Below the pieces are notes generated by a model that searched no databases, had not been told where the DNA came from, and worked only from the letters and a program-made list of their open reading frames with translations. Shown in pieces: positions 12,321-22,943 of a stretch of DNA of 64,000 nucleotides; within the stretch, counting starts at the first letter, position 1; the number at the start of each line of letters is the position of its first letter. Made by a program: the position numbers and the translations under genes. Origin of the DNA: Bolinopsis microptera. Its lineage: Eukaryota; Ctenophora; Tentaculata; Lobata; Bolinopsidae. The stretch covers positions 6,899,675 through 6,963,674 of the forward strand of contig NC_087078.1 of NCBI RefSeq assembly GCF_026151205.1, given 5' to 3'.

Positions 12321-14038
12321 GGTGTTGATTAGATCTTTGAAATAAGTCTTTGCATCATTTTATTAAACATCGTTATCTGAGATAAAATTGTTCTAAAAGC
12401 AACTGGAATATTCACAAATCTTTAAAATAACTTACAAACTAGGAAAGGAAAACAAGTCTTAGGAAGAGAAACAAAACTATGTGACTTAAAACGGTACAAA
12501 ACTAAAATATACTGAGTAATAATCAAACGAAAAGAATGGCTGCGTACATTTTATCTAATCTATTAAAGATTAGTTTCTCGGAAAAAGCTAGATTTCTCTG
12601 AATCAAGCAGTAAAAATATATAAATAGTAATGAATATAACACGTCTCTGATAGCAATATTGTAAACTAAACACGGGTTAATAGGCTGAGATCATGTCAAA
12701 TAAAATAAATAAACTAAACACTAAGCTCCAGCGGATTTAAAAAGGATGTGGTTACTATCGAGGGTGTTCATACCCCCATATATATATATATCTTACTTCG
12801 CAACACAGTGTAACCATATTTAGCATATTGGACTAAAGTGGTTTTGACATTGGATGAAACACATCGTGAAGTTTGGCTGCCTTTTTGGGCGAAACTAATG
12901 CAATATATTTTTTGGTGTGAGTGAGAATCTCACTGTGAGATCAAGTGAAACAGGACAATATTAATTGTTTTACGATTTCAGACCGGGCAATTTCCCATAT
13001 TGTCGTCCGGTTGCTGGTCTCAGTAACACATAATGCACATAATGTAATGGGCATAAATCAAAACGCTGAATGTACTTTTCTCCGGTTCTTTTCAGTCTCT
13101 GACGAATCAACAATGTTTATGCCATACCACACTTAGGTGTTTTGGTTTTTTTTCGGCTGAAATCAGTCAAAACGATCAAATTAAATGAAACCAACTGCCA
13201 ACATCTACGGTCTACGCCACGAGGCCGAGGGCTAAACTTAACGCCTTGAACAGATGAACAAAAGTGGACTGTGGTCAACAATCGTGGTCGTTTTTCTGAG
13301 TATGATATAATATTAAAGAATTGACAAAAACGTGAGACGTCTAGAATGTTCAGCATGGACAAAACCCACATGATTAAATGGATTGCTTTGTTTCTGCTCA
13401 TTGATTTATAAACCCCGCTAAATTATATTGCTCCACAGAAAAGCTAAAAAGAGAAGTGGTAAAATTTAATTAATATAAGTCTGGGTTTAAAGTCTGGATA
13501 AACTGTAGCTTGAACTGACCTCCCATCTTCAATTCTTTTATAGTCCATGTAGCCGTCAGCGAGGATATTTTCCGGGCTCCCATGGTTAAGAAGTAGGCAC
13601 ATAATCGACGTTAAAATGCACAAATTAAATTCATAGGTTACGTCTGTGAAAAGGTGGTCACTAAAAGCTCGAAGCTGTTTTAGAACTCTATTAAAAGCTG
13701 GAAAATTAGATGCCAGTCGCTGGGTTTACGAAGGTGTGGTATATTACAGGTTGCAGTTCACTGTCTACATGATAGGAAAGGGAGATTTTCTACGATCACG
13801 GTCAATCCAATTTGAAACGCGTATTTCACCGCGGATTCTCTTCATTCCATTTCTTCATCCCAGCTTAGCATCAAATCTATTTGTGCAAATATGTTTGGAA
13901 TGAACCAACGTGATTTTTTCAGTATTTTGCGTACCTACAACTTGTAAAAATCCTGTGTCACAGAGAGAGAAAACAATCCTAGTTACATAGTTAGACTTGA
14001 TAGTTCGATATTACCTGAGGACCTACAGCTTCACTGTT
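12321..14038. other. Intergenic, no gene seen
   Basis: AT-rich DNA without a supportable coding exon. A short (TA)n tract lies at about 12776-12791. Frames of 85-94 codons at 13117-13401 (-) and 13646-13903 (+) show no domain or composition that would support them. Confidence 0.45.
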
Positions 14039-14316
14039 AAGGCCTGCCCACACTACGCCTCTATTCCCCGAATGTCTGCCCACACTACGCCATGTTTTGA
14101 CGGGCCACATGGCGTGGGTCAAAAAACCGGATTCACACAACGAGGCGCGTAGTGTGGGCAGAGCTCCTGCCAGTTGGCGTGGAAACTCTCGGGGAATTCT
14201 GGCAAGGATTTTAAAAATCCATGCCTCTATTCCCCGAGAGTTTCCACGCCAACATGGCGTAGTGTGGGCAGACATTCGGGGAATAGAGGCGTAGTGTGGG
14301 GCGTGGGCAGACCCTT
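14039..14316. mobile_element. Nested-palindrome MITE of about 278 bp
   Basis: The left end reads AGG.CTGCCCACACTACGCC and the right end is its reverse complement, interrupted by one small insertion. The words CCCACACTACGCC and CTATTCCCCGA recur several times in both orientations. A second inverted pair (GGCGTGGAAACTCTCGGGGA at about 14176, reverse complement near 14232-14251) sits inside the outer one. No transposase is encoded and I cannot define a target-site duplication. Confidence 0.65.
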
Positions 14317-14361
14317 AGTGAGTCACCAACACTACTGACCTAAAAGATCCGGTATATAGTG

Positions 14362-14437
14362 AGTCCGGCCTCACCCTGGGAGTCCGGCCTCACCCTGGGA
14401 GTCCGGCCTCACCCTGGGAGTCCGGCCTCACCCTGGG
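14362..14437. repeat. 19-bp tandem repeat, four copies
   Basis: The unit AGTCCGGCCTCACCCTGGG is repeated four times with no substitutions, starting at 14362, 14381, 14400 and 14419. It lies just right of the nested-palindrome MITE. The perfect identity points to recent expansion. Confidence 0.9.
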
Positions 14438-16899
14438 AGTTCGCACAGGATGTCGCCAGTTTTATTTCTCCAGGAAACTTCACCCAAATAAACAAAACAG
14501 ACCCTCAGCTCTGTTTCATACATGCAAAAGTAAATAGAAGGTCTATACTTTATAATGAACTATACCCTTTAGTTGTACCTACACAAGGGTATACTTATGA
14601 CTTGCTTATGTTGGCTCTGAAAGTTATTTGTTTTGCTACGTATCCGAAAAATACTTGACGATCATAAAAACTGTAGATTGGTTATTGCAATCGGTATTGG
14701 AAACATCGAAGAAATTGTTAAACTTTATCAATATCCCCCGACATCGCCTACGTGGGAGGTAAGTTAGTTCATAGTTGCACTACAAAAATCAAACATCATA
14801 TATGATATAATATACAAGATACGCGACGTGTTCAATGTTCATATACTGTGGCAGGAACTCTGGCGATATCGTGTAACCAATGAATTCTTTAATTCGATTC
14901 TAACGGCCCTGGTTAACTGAACTTCGTGGTAGATAGGAGATTTAGGATTATACTGACTATTCCTTTTCCCGTCAACTTTTACAGAGGGTGAGAGGGTGGG
15001 AAAGGGGTCGGGGCCGGTGTCCAGAAAACGTAGAGGCTTGGAAATATTGCCCTGTTCAGCGGATGGTTTGGAACATAAATTAATGTACAATGATTCAAAA
15101 GTGTTGCAAAGGTCATAAAACAGCTTAATTAGGCCAATAGCGGATGTAACTCTAACAGTAACGCATGTATTCTGCAGCTACACCTACTCTAGTTTTTGTA
15201 GTCAATAACTAAGCTAGCTCAGAAAACTTAAGGTTAATAAAGACAAGAGTAGTTCAATAACATGGCGCTGCTGTTGCGAAGCAATCAGTTGTACCTACTA
15301 CAATATCATCAGACAAGTGGACAATCCCATTAGATCAGGAGCGCACATTCCCCAATTTCGGGGGCCTATAATACTGTGTCACAATTTGGCCCCATCAAAT
15401 TTCAAAGAAGTATAAGGCCAGAGTCGAAAGGTAAATTGGATTGCATTATTTGAGCGTGACTGGTTAGCGGGTAAATTGAACTTTTATTGGTGTAATGGGT
15501 GTTTTAGAAATGCGAAACGCCCTTGCAGTGAACGCCCCTGAAGTGACGCAGAAGGAACTTGAAGTGACGCAGAAGGACCTTGAAGTGACACGGAACACCC
15601 TGCATGCAGTTACACCCCTGAAGTTACGCAGTTCTGTACCTACTCTTGATTACTCCCTACTAAAATGAATCATGTTATCGATCATTGTAAATGTAGGGCG
15701 TCATCCCTGATCTAAATCCCTTTCTGGAATGCGAATCATCGGAAATTTGATCTTGAAAAAATTCCAAACTGTGTTCAGTTATCAGGTTATAATTTCAAAA
15801 ATCGAAGCTCTGTAACATGAATTCACGATTTAATTATTACGTATTTCTGTATTATTCACACAACAGCAGCGAGACACTTCTGTTTTTAGACTTGACAGTG
15901 TTTAGAGATAACCGAATGATATGTAGCGACAAATCAAATAAACAGGTTTACTTTCCACTGCTTCAATGTTATGGTATCACGGTTCAACTCAACTTTTATC
16001 AATTATCAGCATCAGTGATTAGGTCACAACTAAGAACACTGATCACCTGATTCTCATCCTGTTTTAGTGACTACATCATCTCTGATCATAACGACATTAA
16101 ATTAGTCCAATATGTAGTGTGACCGCATCAGAGGACCGGTGTGAGAGGGTCTGTGTGTAACACTTAATAATATTTGTTTGGAATGTTCTAGCGTGATTTA
16201 CTTCTCTTTTCTCTTCCTACTCTCCCTTGTTTGCCTTCTTGCTTTGCTATCGTGTATTCGTGTGTAGTACTAGTATTGGGAGAATTAATGACATTATTCT
16301 ACAATGTTTTCATGATTGAATTGTGTTATCAAACGGCAAAACATCATGGTTCGCCATATGATAACAAATCTTATTCGACCAAAATACTTTTGATTTTGAA
16401 ATCCAATCAGTGTGCTCTCCAAAGCTAATCTAACGGCATGCATCACATTGAACCCCCGGTCCCTCAGAGGCATTTGTCCGATCGCACGTCTACAGAAAAA
16501 AAGGTGCATTGCAGAAGCAGCTCTCTCGTGACAGACAATCCTTGAGAGCTCGTTCCTGCAGCTACGTAAAGACGCTCCAAACCGTATACCCAGCGCAAAA
16601 GAATCTGCTCAGAAAACATAGAGACCTAACACGCCTATAATGCTCAAGAAAACGCCCAAAGCCTAAAACTCGTTATTAAGATATTTGTTTATCTATACTT
16701 GTAAACCAGTTTTATTTCAGTATCCAAAATTTATTTATCATCATTATATTGTAAAACCATTATTCATTAAATCAATTAAGCATCAAATTTAAATTTCCGA
16801 CTTTTAACTACAGTCCAAAGTATCTTAACAGATAATTTTCAAAAATCTTGTACTGCGGCAATGAAATCACGGCCCGTATATTACATATTCTCAACATTT
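14438..16899. other. Intergenic, short imperfect tandem repeats only
   Basis: No gene is supported. At about 15530-15625 an imperfect unit of about 20 bp (CTTGAAGTGACGCAGAAGGA and variants) occurs about four times. The other frames are short and featureless. Confidence 0.45.
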
Positions 16900-17310
16900 G
16901 TTGCATTAATGTAGTCTTAAACGAGCTATTGTTGTCTTATGTTTGTCTTAAATCGTTTGTTTGTTTAATGTTTGTCTTAATGTTGTCTAATTGAGTTTGT
17001 GTCATTAAAAATAGACAAAAAAAAAAAAAAATTTAAAAAAAAAAAAAAAAAACATTTTTAATGATTATCTTAATGTTGTCTTAATGTTGTTCTTAATATT
17101 TTATCTATTTTGTTCTATCGTGTTTGTTTGTCTTATTGTTGTCTTTATTTTGTCCCTTATTGTGTCTTATTGGTTGCCTGTAATTGTTGTCTTAATGTTG
17201 CCCTTAATGTTGTACTTAATGTTTGCCTTTAATGGGGTTGGTTAGGGCCCCTTAATTGTTGCCTTAATGTTGGTCTTAATGTGTCTTATCGTTTGTTGTC
17301 TTATTGTGTT
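16900..17310. repeat. Low-complexity TTGTCTTAATG tract with poly-A core
   Basis: The words TTGTCTTAATG, TTGTTTGTCTTA and close variants recur throughout, split by a run of about 30 A/T-only bases (17019-17052) that is nearly pure A. The repeats are irregular in spacing, so this is a degenerate simple-sequence region, not a clean array. Confidence 0.7.
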
Positions 17311-17348
17311 TGAAGTTTCCAACTGGAGATAAAGATAAAATCACTTAC

Positions 17349-18542
17349 TCTCTCTACACACAGGTTTCCGCTCAAAGTTGAAGACTCTAGCATCTCTCCT
17401 GGAGCAGTTCGCCTTGAACTCCCATGTAACTGTGAATCCCCAAACTCTTGGATCTGAAATGGAACGTTATGCAGTACTTCGACAATATATTGTTGCACTT
17501 TAAACACAGCGTTGAGGTATATTGTAAACACTTATAAAGAGATCAATGAGTTGAGTATATCAATTGTTAGTAAAACTGTTAAAGTTAGACTGTGTGAGCA
17601 TAACATTTGTTAGTGTTACTGTAAAAGTGAGACTGTGGGCCAAAATTGGCACAATCGTTGCTACTTATTCGTGGAACAGGGTTCTAGCTTGTAGCTGTAG
17701 CATACTGCATACAGCTTATTTGTATATTGATTCGTATTTAAATTAAATAATGTTGATAGTTTTGGATCGAGAAAAATTGTAAATGCTCTTGAAAAAAGAA
17801 GTAAAATCTATGATTAATGCATAATGAATAGGGTGACTAAATACGACAAGAAGAAGAGATGAAGCGTGGTTCTGGGAACATACAGTGCGACAAGTTAAAC
17901 TAATAATAAGTTTGAAGCATCCCTGGGATCCCTTACCAGCATTCCCTACTGCTCTTAGTATTTTAGAAAAATTAAATTGGATATGAGGATCGGACATTGT
18001 TAAATGTTTTTGTTGTGCATTCAACATAATTTTTATCTAAGAACCTTTGGGTCCCCTCCGTTATAAGGATCTAACAGTCCAGAAGATGTGCCAGTTATAT
18101 TTAAATTATCGCCTAGCGGTCTATAAAATCTGGGACATCAGTTAGATCCAAACAATGAGGCTTCGCTTCTCATCGTTCCATTTAAGCACGCCGAGCCGGG
18201 GAAGAAGAACGATAGAAATATGGTGCGAAGTGCTCTGACAAAATTACAGCCCCGATTCTGATAAAGACAGCAGTCTTATAAAGTTAGAAGAAAAACATAA
18301 AGCGTTTACACAGATTACACACTTTAAATGACTGGCCTCTTCCAAAAGCACTGAAATGTTCACAGCAATAGCCAATAGTACAGACTGACCAATACTGAAG
18401 GCCAGTGAACAAGGAGTTACATCATTTTTACAACTCACATCTAAACCAAACTATATGTAGACTTACCAGGACCACTTCCAGTACCGGAGATAACAACACA
18501 GATCAGTATCGATAGGAGCAAGAGGACACATATTGCAATCAT
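17349..18542 (-). CDS. Partial gene: signal-peptide exon plus one extracellular exon
   Basis: Exon 1 (18467-18542, minus) starts at ATG 18540-18542 and encodes 25 residues: a hydrophobic core (IAICVLLLLSILICVVIS) followed by GTGSGP, then a GTAAGT donor in phase 1. The next exon that fits is 17349-17453: acceptor TTCATTTCAG, 105 nt, phase 1 in and out, donor GTAAGTG. It encodes DPRVWGFTVTWEFKANCS… with two cysteines, suiting an extracellular domain. The pairing is supported by consensus splice sites and matching phase only. The intron would be about 1.0 kb. Downstream exons are not found; the low-complexity tract at 16900-17310 follows at once, so the gene may be incomplete or continue further left. 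The family is not recognised. The core could also be a signal anchor. Confidence 0.4.
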
Positions 18543-19841
18543 TTGTAGACGGAACCGGAGGTCAAACTAGATAATGTGGAAAGTAATTAAGAAAGAAGTC
18601 CTGTGGCATAAGTGCGTTACAAACCACGCGGTCGCCTCTTCCACAGTACGCCTCTTCCGCTGTGAGATCCCCCAAGGGCCCACGTGTTGCGCGCAGTAGT
18701 TTTCCAAGTATAATAATTATCAATTATCATGTTTCGATGAGACCCCTCTACAGTTAAAAGTACTGACAAAAGTACTGATAAAAGTTTGGAATTTCTTATC
18801 GATTTAATTTGAACTTTGACTAATGTGAAATGGTGAATCGTTCCTTTTATTATTCTATAATCGTTAATAATATTGTTATTACTTTATTATAATATAATAG
18901 TTCCTTTCATTATTCCTAGAGAGATAAGGATTCACGGTCAATTTCATGACTGGTATTCCGTATCGTAACTATAATATATTAATCTTGTTTGCAGTTTGCT
19001 ATACAAAACCTAGAGATTAAAAAGATATTGACTGGCATGAATGTTTCAAACTATACATGCTATACATGCTATAGTCGATTGTAGATAAATAGTCTGATTT
19101 TAATAGTCTGATTTTAATCTGCGGATGTATTGATGAAAGAATGTCTGCTAAAGTTTACATGACGAGACAAATTTCGGCACTGATAACTAAATTCCAACAT
19201 CCGATATGATCGGCTTGTGTCATTATGTAATTAATTATGTGGGCATCAAATATATTCACATTATAACCAGATCTGGTGCAGGAAAAGATCATAATTTTTT
19301 TGCCTTGCTGTAAATATGCAGCATGATATTTGTTTAACTTCTTATTTTTTCAGTCTTACCACGGGATAAACCCAAATATATCATTTTTTAATTGGTCATT
19401 TGCATTATTTCCGTGAATCGGTTGATTAGGTCAGACTCTTTTCCTAATCCAATTACAACCCAGCTACGCTGAGAATTTTACAACAATCCGAGATCATAAG
19501 CATCTTAGGGCAAATAATTTTATACGAAAATAAATGATTCTGATTTCTGATTTCTTATCAGGAGCTCCACACTAAATCCACAAGCAGTACTCCAAACCCT
19601 GAAACTGTCTTTCTCTGAAACACAGCTGTAAAAGTCACGTGCTATTAATAGTCACGTGATGTGCTGGATAGACCACGTGACGCTGGTCTGATCAGCCCGT
19701 TAATTAAAGCAGGCGCTGTGATCGTAGTTACCATGACGACTGTTATAGTTACCATGACAACCGTTCCTAGTTACCGTGTAGACACGTTGCCGGGGTCGGT
19801 TCTGTTGCTTTAGTTAAACTGATACATATACCCACTATAAT
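18543..19841. other. Intergenic region left of the Merlin element
   Basis: No coding exon is supported. The region holds several CACGTGA words (about 19636-19682) and a roughly 24-bp imperfect repeat built on TAGTTACCATGACGAC at about 19725-19785. Confidence 0.45.
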
Positions 19842-19849
19842 ATAGTATA
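19842..19849. repeat. Left target-site duplication of the Merlin element
   Basis: ATAGTATA directly abuts the first base of the left inverted repeat and matches 23361-23368 exactly. Confidence 0.9.
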
Positions 19850-20232
19850 GGTAACTCGGTAATCTGCCGATGCACATCTGGGGCACACCTCGGGCACACC
19901 TGGGGCACAAACTCGGGCACACCTGGGGCACACCTCGGGCACACCTGGGGCACAAAGCGCACCTCGGGCACACCTCGGGCAGAACCACCTGGGGCACACC
20001 TCGGGCACACCTCGGGCACATCTCGGGCACATCTCGGGCAAAATTCGGGCATGGTAATTGGGGAACCTTGGGAAAAGAACCTGGGCACACCCGGGGCACA
20101 TCTCGGGCACATCTCGGGCACATCTCGGGCACACCTCGGGCAAAACCACCTGGGGCACATCTCAGGCACACCTGGGGCACATCTCGGGCACACCTCGGGC
20201 AAAACCACCTGGGGCACGGTCATTCGGGCAAT
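19850..20232. repeat. Left terminal inverted repeat, minisatellite-based
   Basis: A unique outer end (GGTAACTCGGTAATCTGCCG…) is followed by an array of 11-bp units of the form CACCTCGGGCA, with CACCTGGGGCA and CATCTCGGGCA as main variants. A non-repeat island (GGTAATTGGGGAACCTTGGG at about 20053) interrupts it. The inner end is CATTCGGGCAAT at 20232. Long open frames cross the array in several phases on both strands only because an 11-bp unit without stops cycles through all frames. An imperfect 32-bp palindrome lies just inside at 20288-20319. Confidence 0.9.
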
Positions 20233-20484
20233 GAATTATGGCTGGGCTACTAACCTCAATGATATCATTTATTACCTAATTATATTTGCGATAGTATTAT
20301 ACTAGTATTATACTATCGCAATATAATATATATGAGCAATATAATTTTCAGAGACACATATCTAATATCTATTTATTTACGAACAAGTGAAAAACACGAT
20401 TGAACTGAACATAATAATTTCATTAAACTGTAAGCAATATATTACATAATCAATCGGTATATTTACAAAACTATTAAACACATT

Positions 20485-21456
20485 CTAATCAAAAATTCTA
20501 CGCATCAACTGCGGGAGCTCCTGGTTAAAATATCTTCTGACGGAAGGGCCGGAGCGGGTCAGGTGGTTCCTTCTCAGCCAGATGAATTCAGCGAGGGCGA
20601 TGTAGAGGGCTGAGGTGTCTCTTCGCGTCCTGCCGTGTCCTCGTAGCATGTGCCTCTTGGCGTGAAACCACATGCCCTCACATGTATTCGTATGAACACC
20701 GGTGACGGGGTCGACGAAGCCTCTGCTGTGGTTTACGACCAAGTGGGTGTAGCCGTGGTGTCGGAGGGCGTTGTACCCCTTCCACTTGTCGGTAAGGATG
20801 ATGGTCCCAGGAGCGACGTGTTGCTTGATTAGACGAAGAAGAGTGTGGTGGTTCCGTTTGTTGTCTGTGCACTCCACCAAGAAGCATTCGCCGGTAGTTC
20901 TGCAGTAGCCTCCAACGATCCACTTCCCGATCACTCGTCGTCCACGGTGGTACTTCCGTTTGCCGAACTTCGACTCGTCGATCTCCACGATGTGCCCGCG
21001 TCCTCCAATCTTCCTCGTTGCTCCGTTCTCCAGAAGGTCCTCCACCATACACTGTCGAATAGCTTTGTAAAGGGATCGCACTGTTTTCTCGTTCATCGAC
21101 AGGATTCTGGCTGCATCAGCAACGCTGGTACCGTTGACGAAGATCCAAAGTAGGTGGAGGAAGTTGATAAAGGTAATGTTGCGGTTGTAGAGGACACTTC
21201 CTGCTCTGACAGAGAGGTGGTGCTGACCGCCAGGACAGGACCAACAGTAGCCATCGCTGTACTTTGTGGAGGCGCAGGATCGTAGCTCCATGTAGGTGTG
21301 GCACTCTGGACAGAAATGGTTAGGACGTAGGAGTTCCACATCGAGGCAGTACTGTAGAGCTGTGGCTTCTGAAGAGAGGACTCCAGTTCTTCTGAGATCT
21401 TCGTAGGAGAGGAAAGTGAGAGCCATATTGAATGATAGTATTAGCTGTTTGCTCAT
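20485..21456 (-). CDS. Merlin transposase (IS1595/ISXO2-like DDE)
   Basis: It catalyses cut-and-paste movement of the surrounding element by cleaving and joining DNA at the terminal repeats. In the 323-codon frame, residues 46-78 form a zinc ribbon (CPEC at 49-52, CWSC at 71-74). Residues 100-135 look like a helix-turn-helix (VADAARILSMNEKTVRSLY). The ISXO2-like catalytic domain follows, with D160 (VEIDESKFGKRK), D223 (ILTDKWKGYN) and E260 in HTNTCEGMWFHAKR, the family's usual third-residue context. Length is normal for Merlin. A TATA box lies 2-9 bp above the first ATG, too close for a transcript to include it, so translation probably begins at Met11 (21424-21426, MALTFLSYEDL). A poly-A signal (AATAAA on the minus strand, 20372-20377) lies about 110 bp beyond the stop. 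No frameshift or stop is seen. Confidence 0.93.
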   Translation of the reverse strand: MSKQLILSFNMALTFLSYEDLRRTGVLSSEATALQYCLDVELLRPNHFCPECHTYMELRSCASTKYSDGYCWSCPGGQHHLSVRAGSVLYNRNITFINFLHLLWIFVNGTSVADAARILSMNEKTVRSLYKAIRQCMVEDLLENGATRKIGGRGHIVEIDESKFGKRKYHRGRRVIGKWIVGGYCRTTGECFLVECTDNKRNHHTLLRLIKQHVAPGTIILTDKWKGYNALRHHGYTHLVVNHSRGFVDPVTGVHTNTCEGMWFHAKRHMLRGHGRTRRDTSALYIALAEFIWLRRNHLTRSGPSVRRYFNQELPQLMRRIFD

Positions 21457-21457
21457 G

Positions 21458-21465
21458 TTTATATA
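21458..21465 (-). promoter_or_regulatory. TATA box of the transposase gene
   Basis: On the minus strand the sequence reads GATATATAAAC. It sits 2 bp above the first in-frame ATG and about 31 bp above Met11. This spacing fits a transcription start between the two and argues for Met11 as the real start. Confidence 0.6.
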
Positions 21466-21764
21466 TCTCGACTGGAATTTTGACCGCTTGCTGGGACGTC
21501 ACAGAAGAGTACCTTATATTTGTCACGATCGCAAGACTTTGTTGTTCTTCTTATCACGTCACATGACTAGATCAAACATTCCGATTACGATGAGGCGAAG
21601 GCATTTTGATTTCTTGCCATAGCGTCACGTGAGAGGGGCTGTGAATACTCACCACGTGATCCATGTTACCGTGTTATGGCTACCATCTTGTTGGGCCATG
21701 CGATCCATGCGATCAATGCGATCCGAACCGTGAATTAACAAGCTCTGATCCCGAAACCCTCGGG

Positions 21765-21770
21765 TATAAA
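21765..21770 (+). promoter_or_regulatory. TATA box of the second Merlin gene
   Basis: GGGTATAAAGG lies 71 bp upstream of the ATG at 21841. With the opposite-strand box at 21458-21465 it makes the region between the two genes a bidirectional promoter of about 0.3 kb. Confidence 0.6.
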
Positions 21771-21840
21771 GGTTGTTATCGCATAGGTTCCTCATACCAG
21801 TTTTCGTTCTACTACCACAACATATCTACTACTATTCATC

Positions 21841-22659
21841 ATGCCTACACGATCCGGACTTCGACTATCCCGACCTATTCCTCCCCCAACTTGCAGTCAT
21901 TGTGGCGCACGAGGTCACATCAACACAGTGTGTCCACGATCCTCCTACTCTCCTGTTATCCCAGCCCTCACCTGCCCCCACTGCATCCGAACAGTCCGAA
22001 GTGGACAGAGTAACGAGCCAGACGGTACGCAGATAGTGGTTACGATAGACCCCTGCGATACACACTCCTCTCCTGTCGTCAGACCGTCTCCCCCTCCCCC
22101 TCACACCCCTGCTGCTCCTACAGCACCTGTGGTTCTTCCTCCTCCTCCCCCTCGAGCTGTCGTTCCGGTAACCTCAGCACATGTTCCAGTTCCCGCTCCC
22201 GCTCCCGCTCCCGCTCCCGCTCCCGCTCCCGCTCCCGCTCCCGCTCCCGCTCCCGCTCCGGCTCCGGCTACTGTTCCGGCTGCCGCTCCTGGTCCGGCTG
22301 CCGCTACAGCTCCCACCGGTCCTGTTCCGGCCCCTTATCCTGGTTCGAGCCGCACCTTCACCATCGACGGAGAAGTTTCAAAATACGACAGGATCCTGGC
22401 ACGTGTCCGGAATGGTGCTACGAAGAAGGAGGCACTCGCTGCAGAGGGGATATCTGAGTCCTTTTTCGGCAGGAAGCGCTGCATAGCAGAGGCAGCGAGG
22501 ATTGACCTACCTTCTCTCCGACATGGACTCCTCCAGCTGATAAATCCCACGCTAAAAAACCTTCTACCAGTGGCCAGGGATATCTGCAACCGGAACCAAA
22601 CTGTGCTTCGCACACTCCACGCTTCAGGAGAAGCACTCCCTCCCAAGAGGATATACTGA
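21841..22659 (+). CDS. Merlin accessory protein: zinc knuckle, (Pro-Ala)n linker, C-terminal domain
   Basis: A 272-residue protein lies inside the transposon, divergent from the transposase. Near the N-terminus is a CCHC zinc knuckle (CSHCGARGHINTVC: C18, C21, H26, C31), then a CPHC pair (45-48), as if a second zinc site. A Pro-rich segment leads into about 17 alternating Pro-Ala pairs (about 113-150), which should form an extended spacer. The last ~95 residues are folded-looking and basic: DGEVSKYDRILARVRNGATK, KEALAAEGISESFFGRKR, then two predicted helices. The middle resembles a helix-turn-helix of the resolvase/homeodomain-like kind, but I do not recognise the family. Known Merlin elements are usually described with the transposase alone. 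A role in binding the repeat-rich ends or assembling the transpososome is inference. A poly-A signal lies at 22810-22815. Confidence 0.85.
   Translation: MPTRSGLRLSRPIPPPTCSHCGARGHINTVCPRSSYSPVIPALTCPHCIRTVRSGQSNEPDGTQIVVTIDPCDTHSSPVVRPSPPPPHTPAAPTAPVVLPPPPPRAVVPVTSAHVPVPAPAPAPAPAPAPAPAPAPAPAPAPATVPAAAPGPAAATAPTGPVPAPYPGSSRTFTIDGEVSKYDRILARVRNGATKKEALAAEGISESFFGRKRCIAEAARIDLPSLRHGLLQLINPTLKNLLPVARDICNRNQTVLRTLHASGEALPPKRIY
22200..22275 (+). repeat. CCCGCT hexanucleotide repeat coding (Pro-Ala)n
   Basis: A near-perfect run of CCCGCT units within the accessory gene. It is in frame with the protein and codes the alternating Pro-Ala spacer, so length changes would keep the frame. Confidence 0.9.
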
Positions 22660-22943
22660 TTTATTTTGTAGTTACAGTAATACTTATAGTTTTTAATGGT
22701 TATGAGATGTTCCGATTGATACTTTAATAATATAATATTGCTTACCTATTAAATTTATTAGATACATTATGAACAGATCAATCGTATTTTTCAATTGCTC
22801 GTTAATAATAATAAATACATTTTTTTAATAATAAAATTGTGTCCATGAAAATTATATTGCTCATACATATAGTTTAATACTGTCACCAATATAAGTAATA
22901 TAAATAATGATATCTATCATCACAGTAATAAATAATAATCCAT

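Noticed and set aside
18244-18438. Minus frame DVSCKNDVTPCSLAF… as exon 2 of the signal-peptide gene
   Set aside because: Using its acceptor would leave an intron of only about 26 bp, too short to be spliced; the exon at 17349-17453 fits better.
19767-20305. Several long overlapping frames rich in Cys-Pro-Arg-Cys or His-Leu-Gly on both strands
   Set aside because: They come from the 11-bp stop-free minisatellite of the Merlin left end; the same strings recur in the inverted right end in all phases.
20485-21456. Bacterial IS1595 insertion sequence or contamination
   Set aside because: Merlin is the eukaryotic counterpart. Eukaryotic TATA boxes, poly-A signals, long ends and an 8-bp duplication in flanking animal-type DNA argue for a resident transposon.
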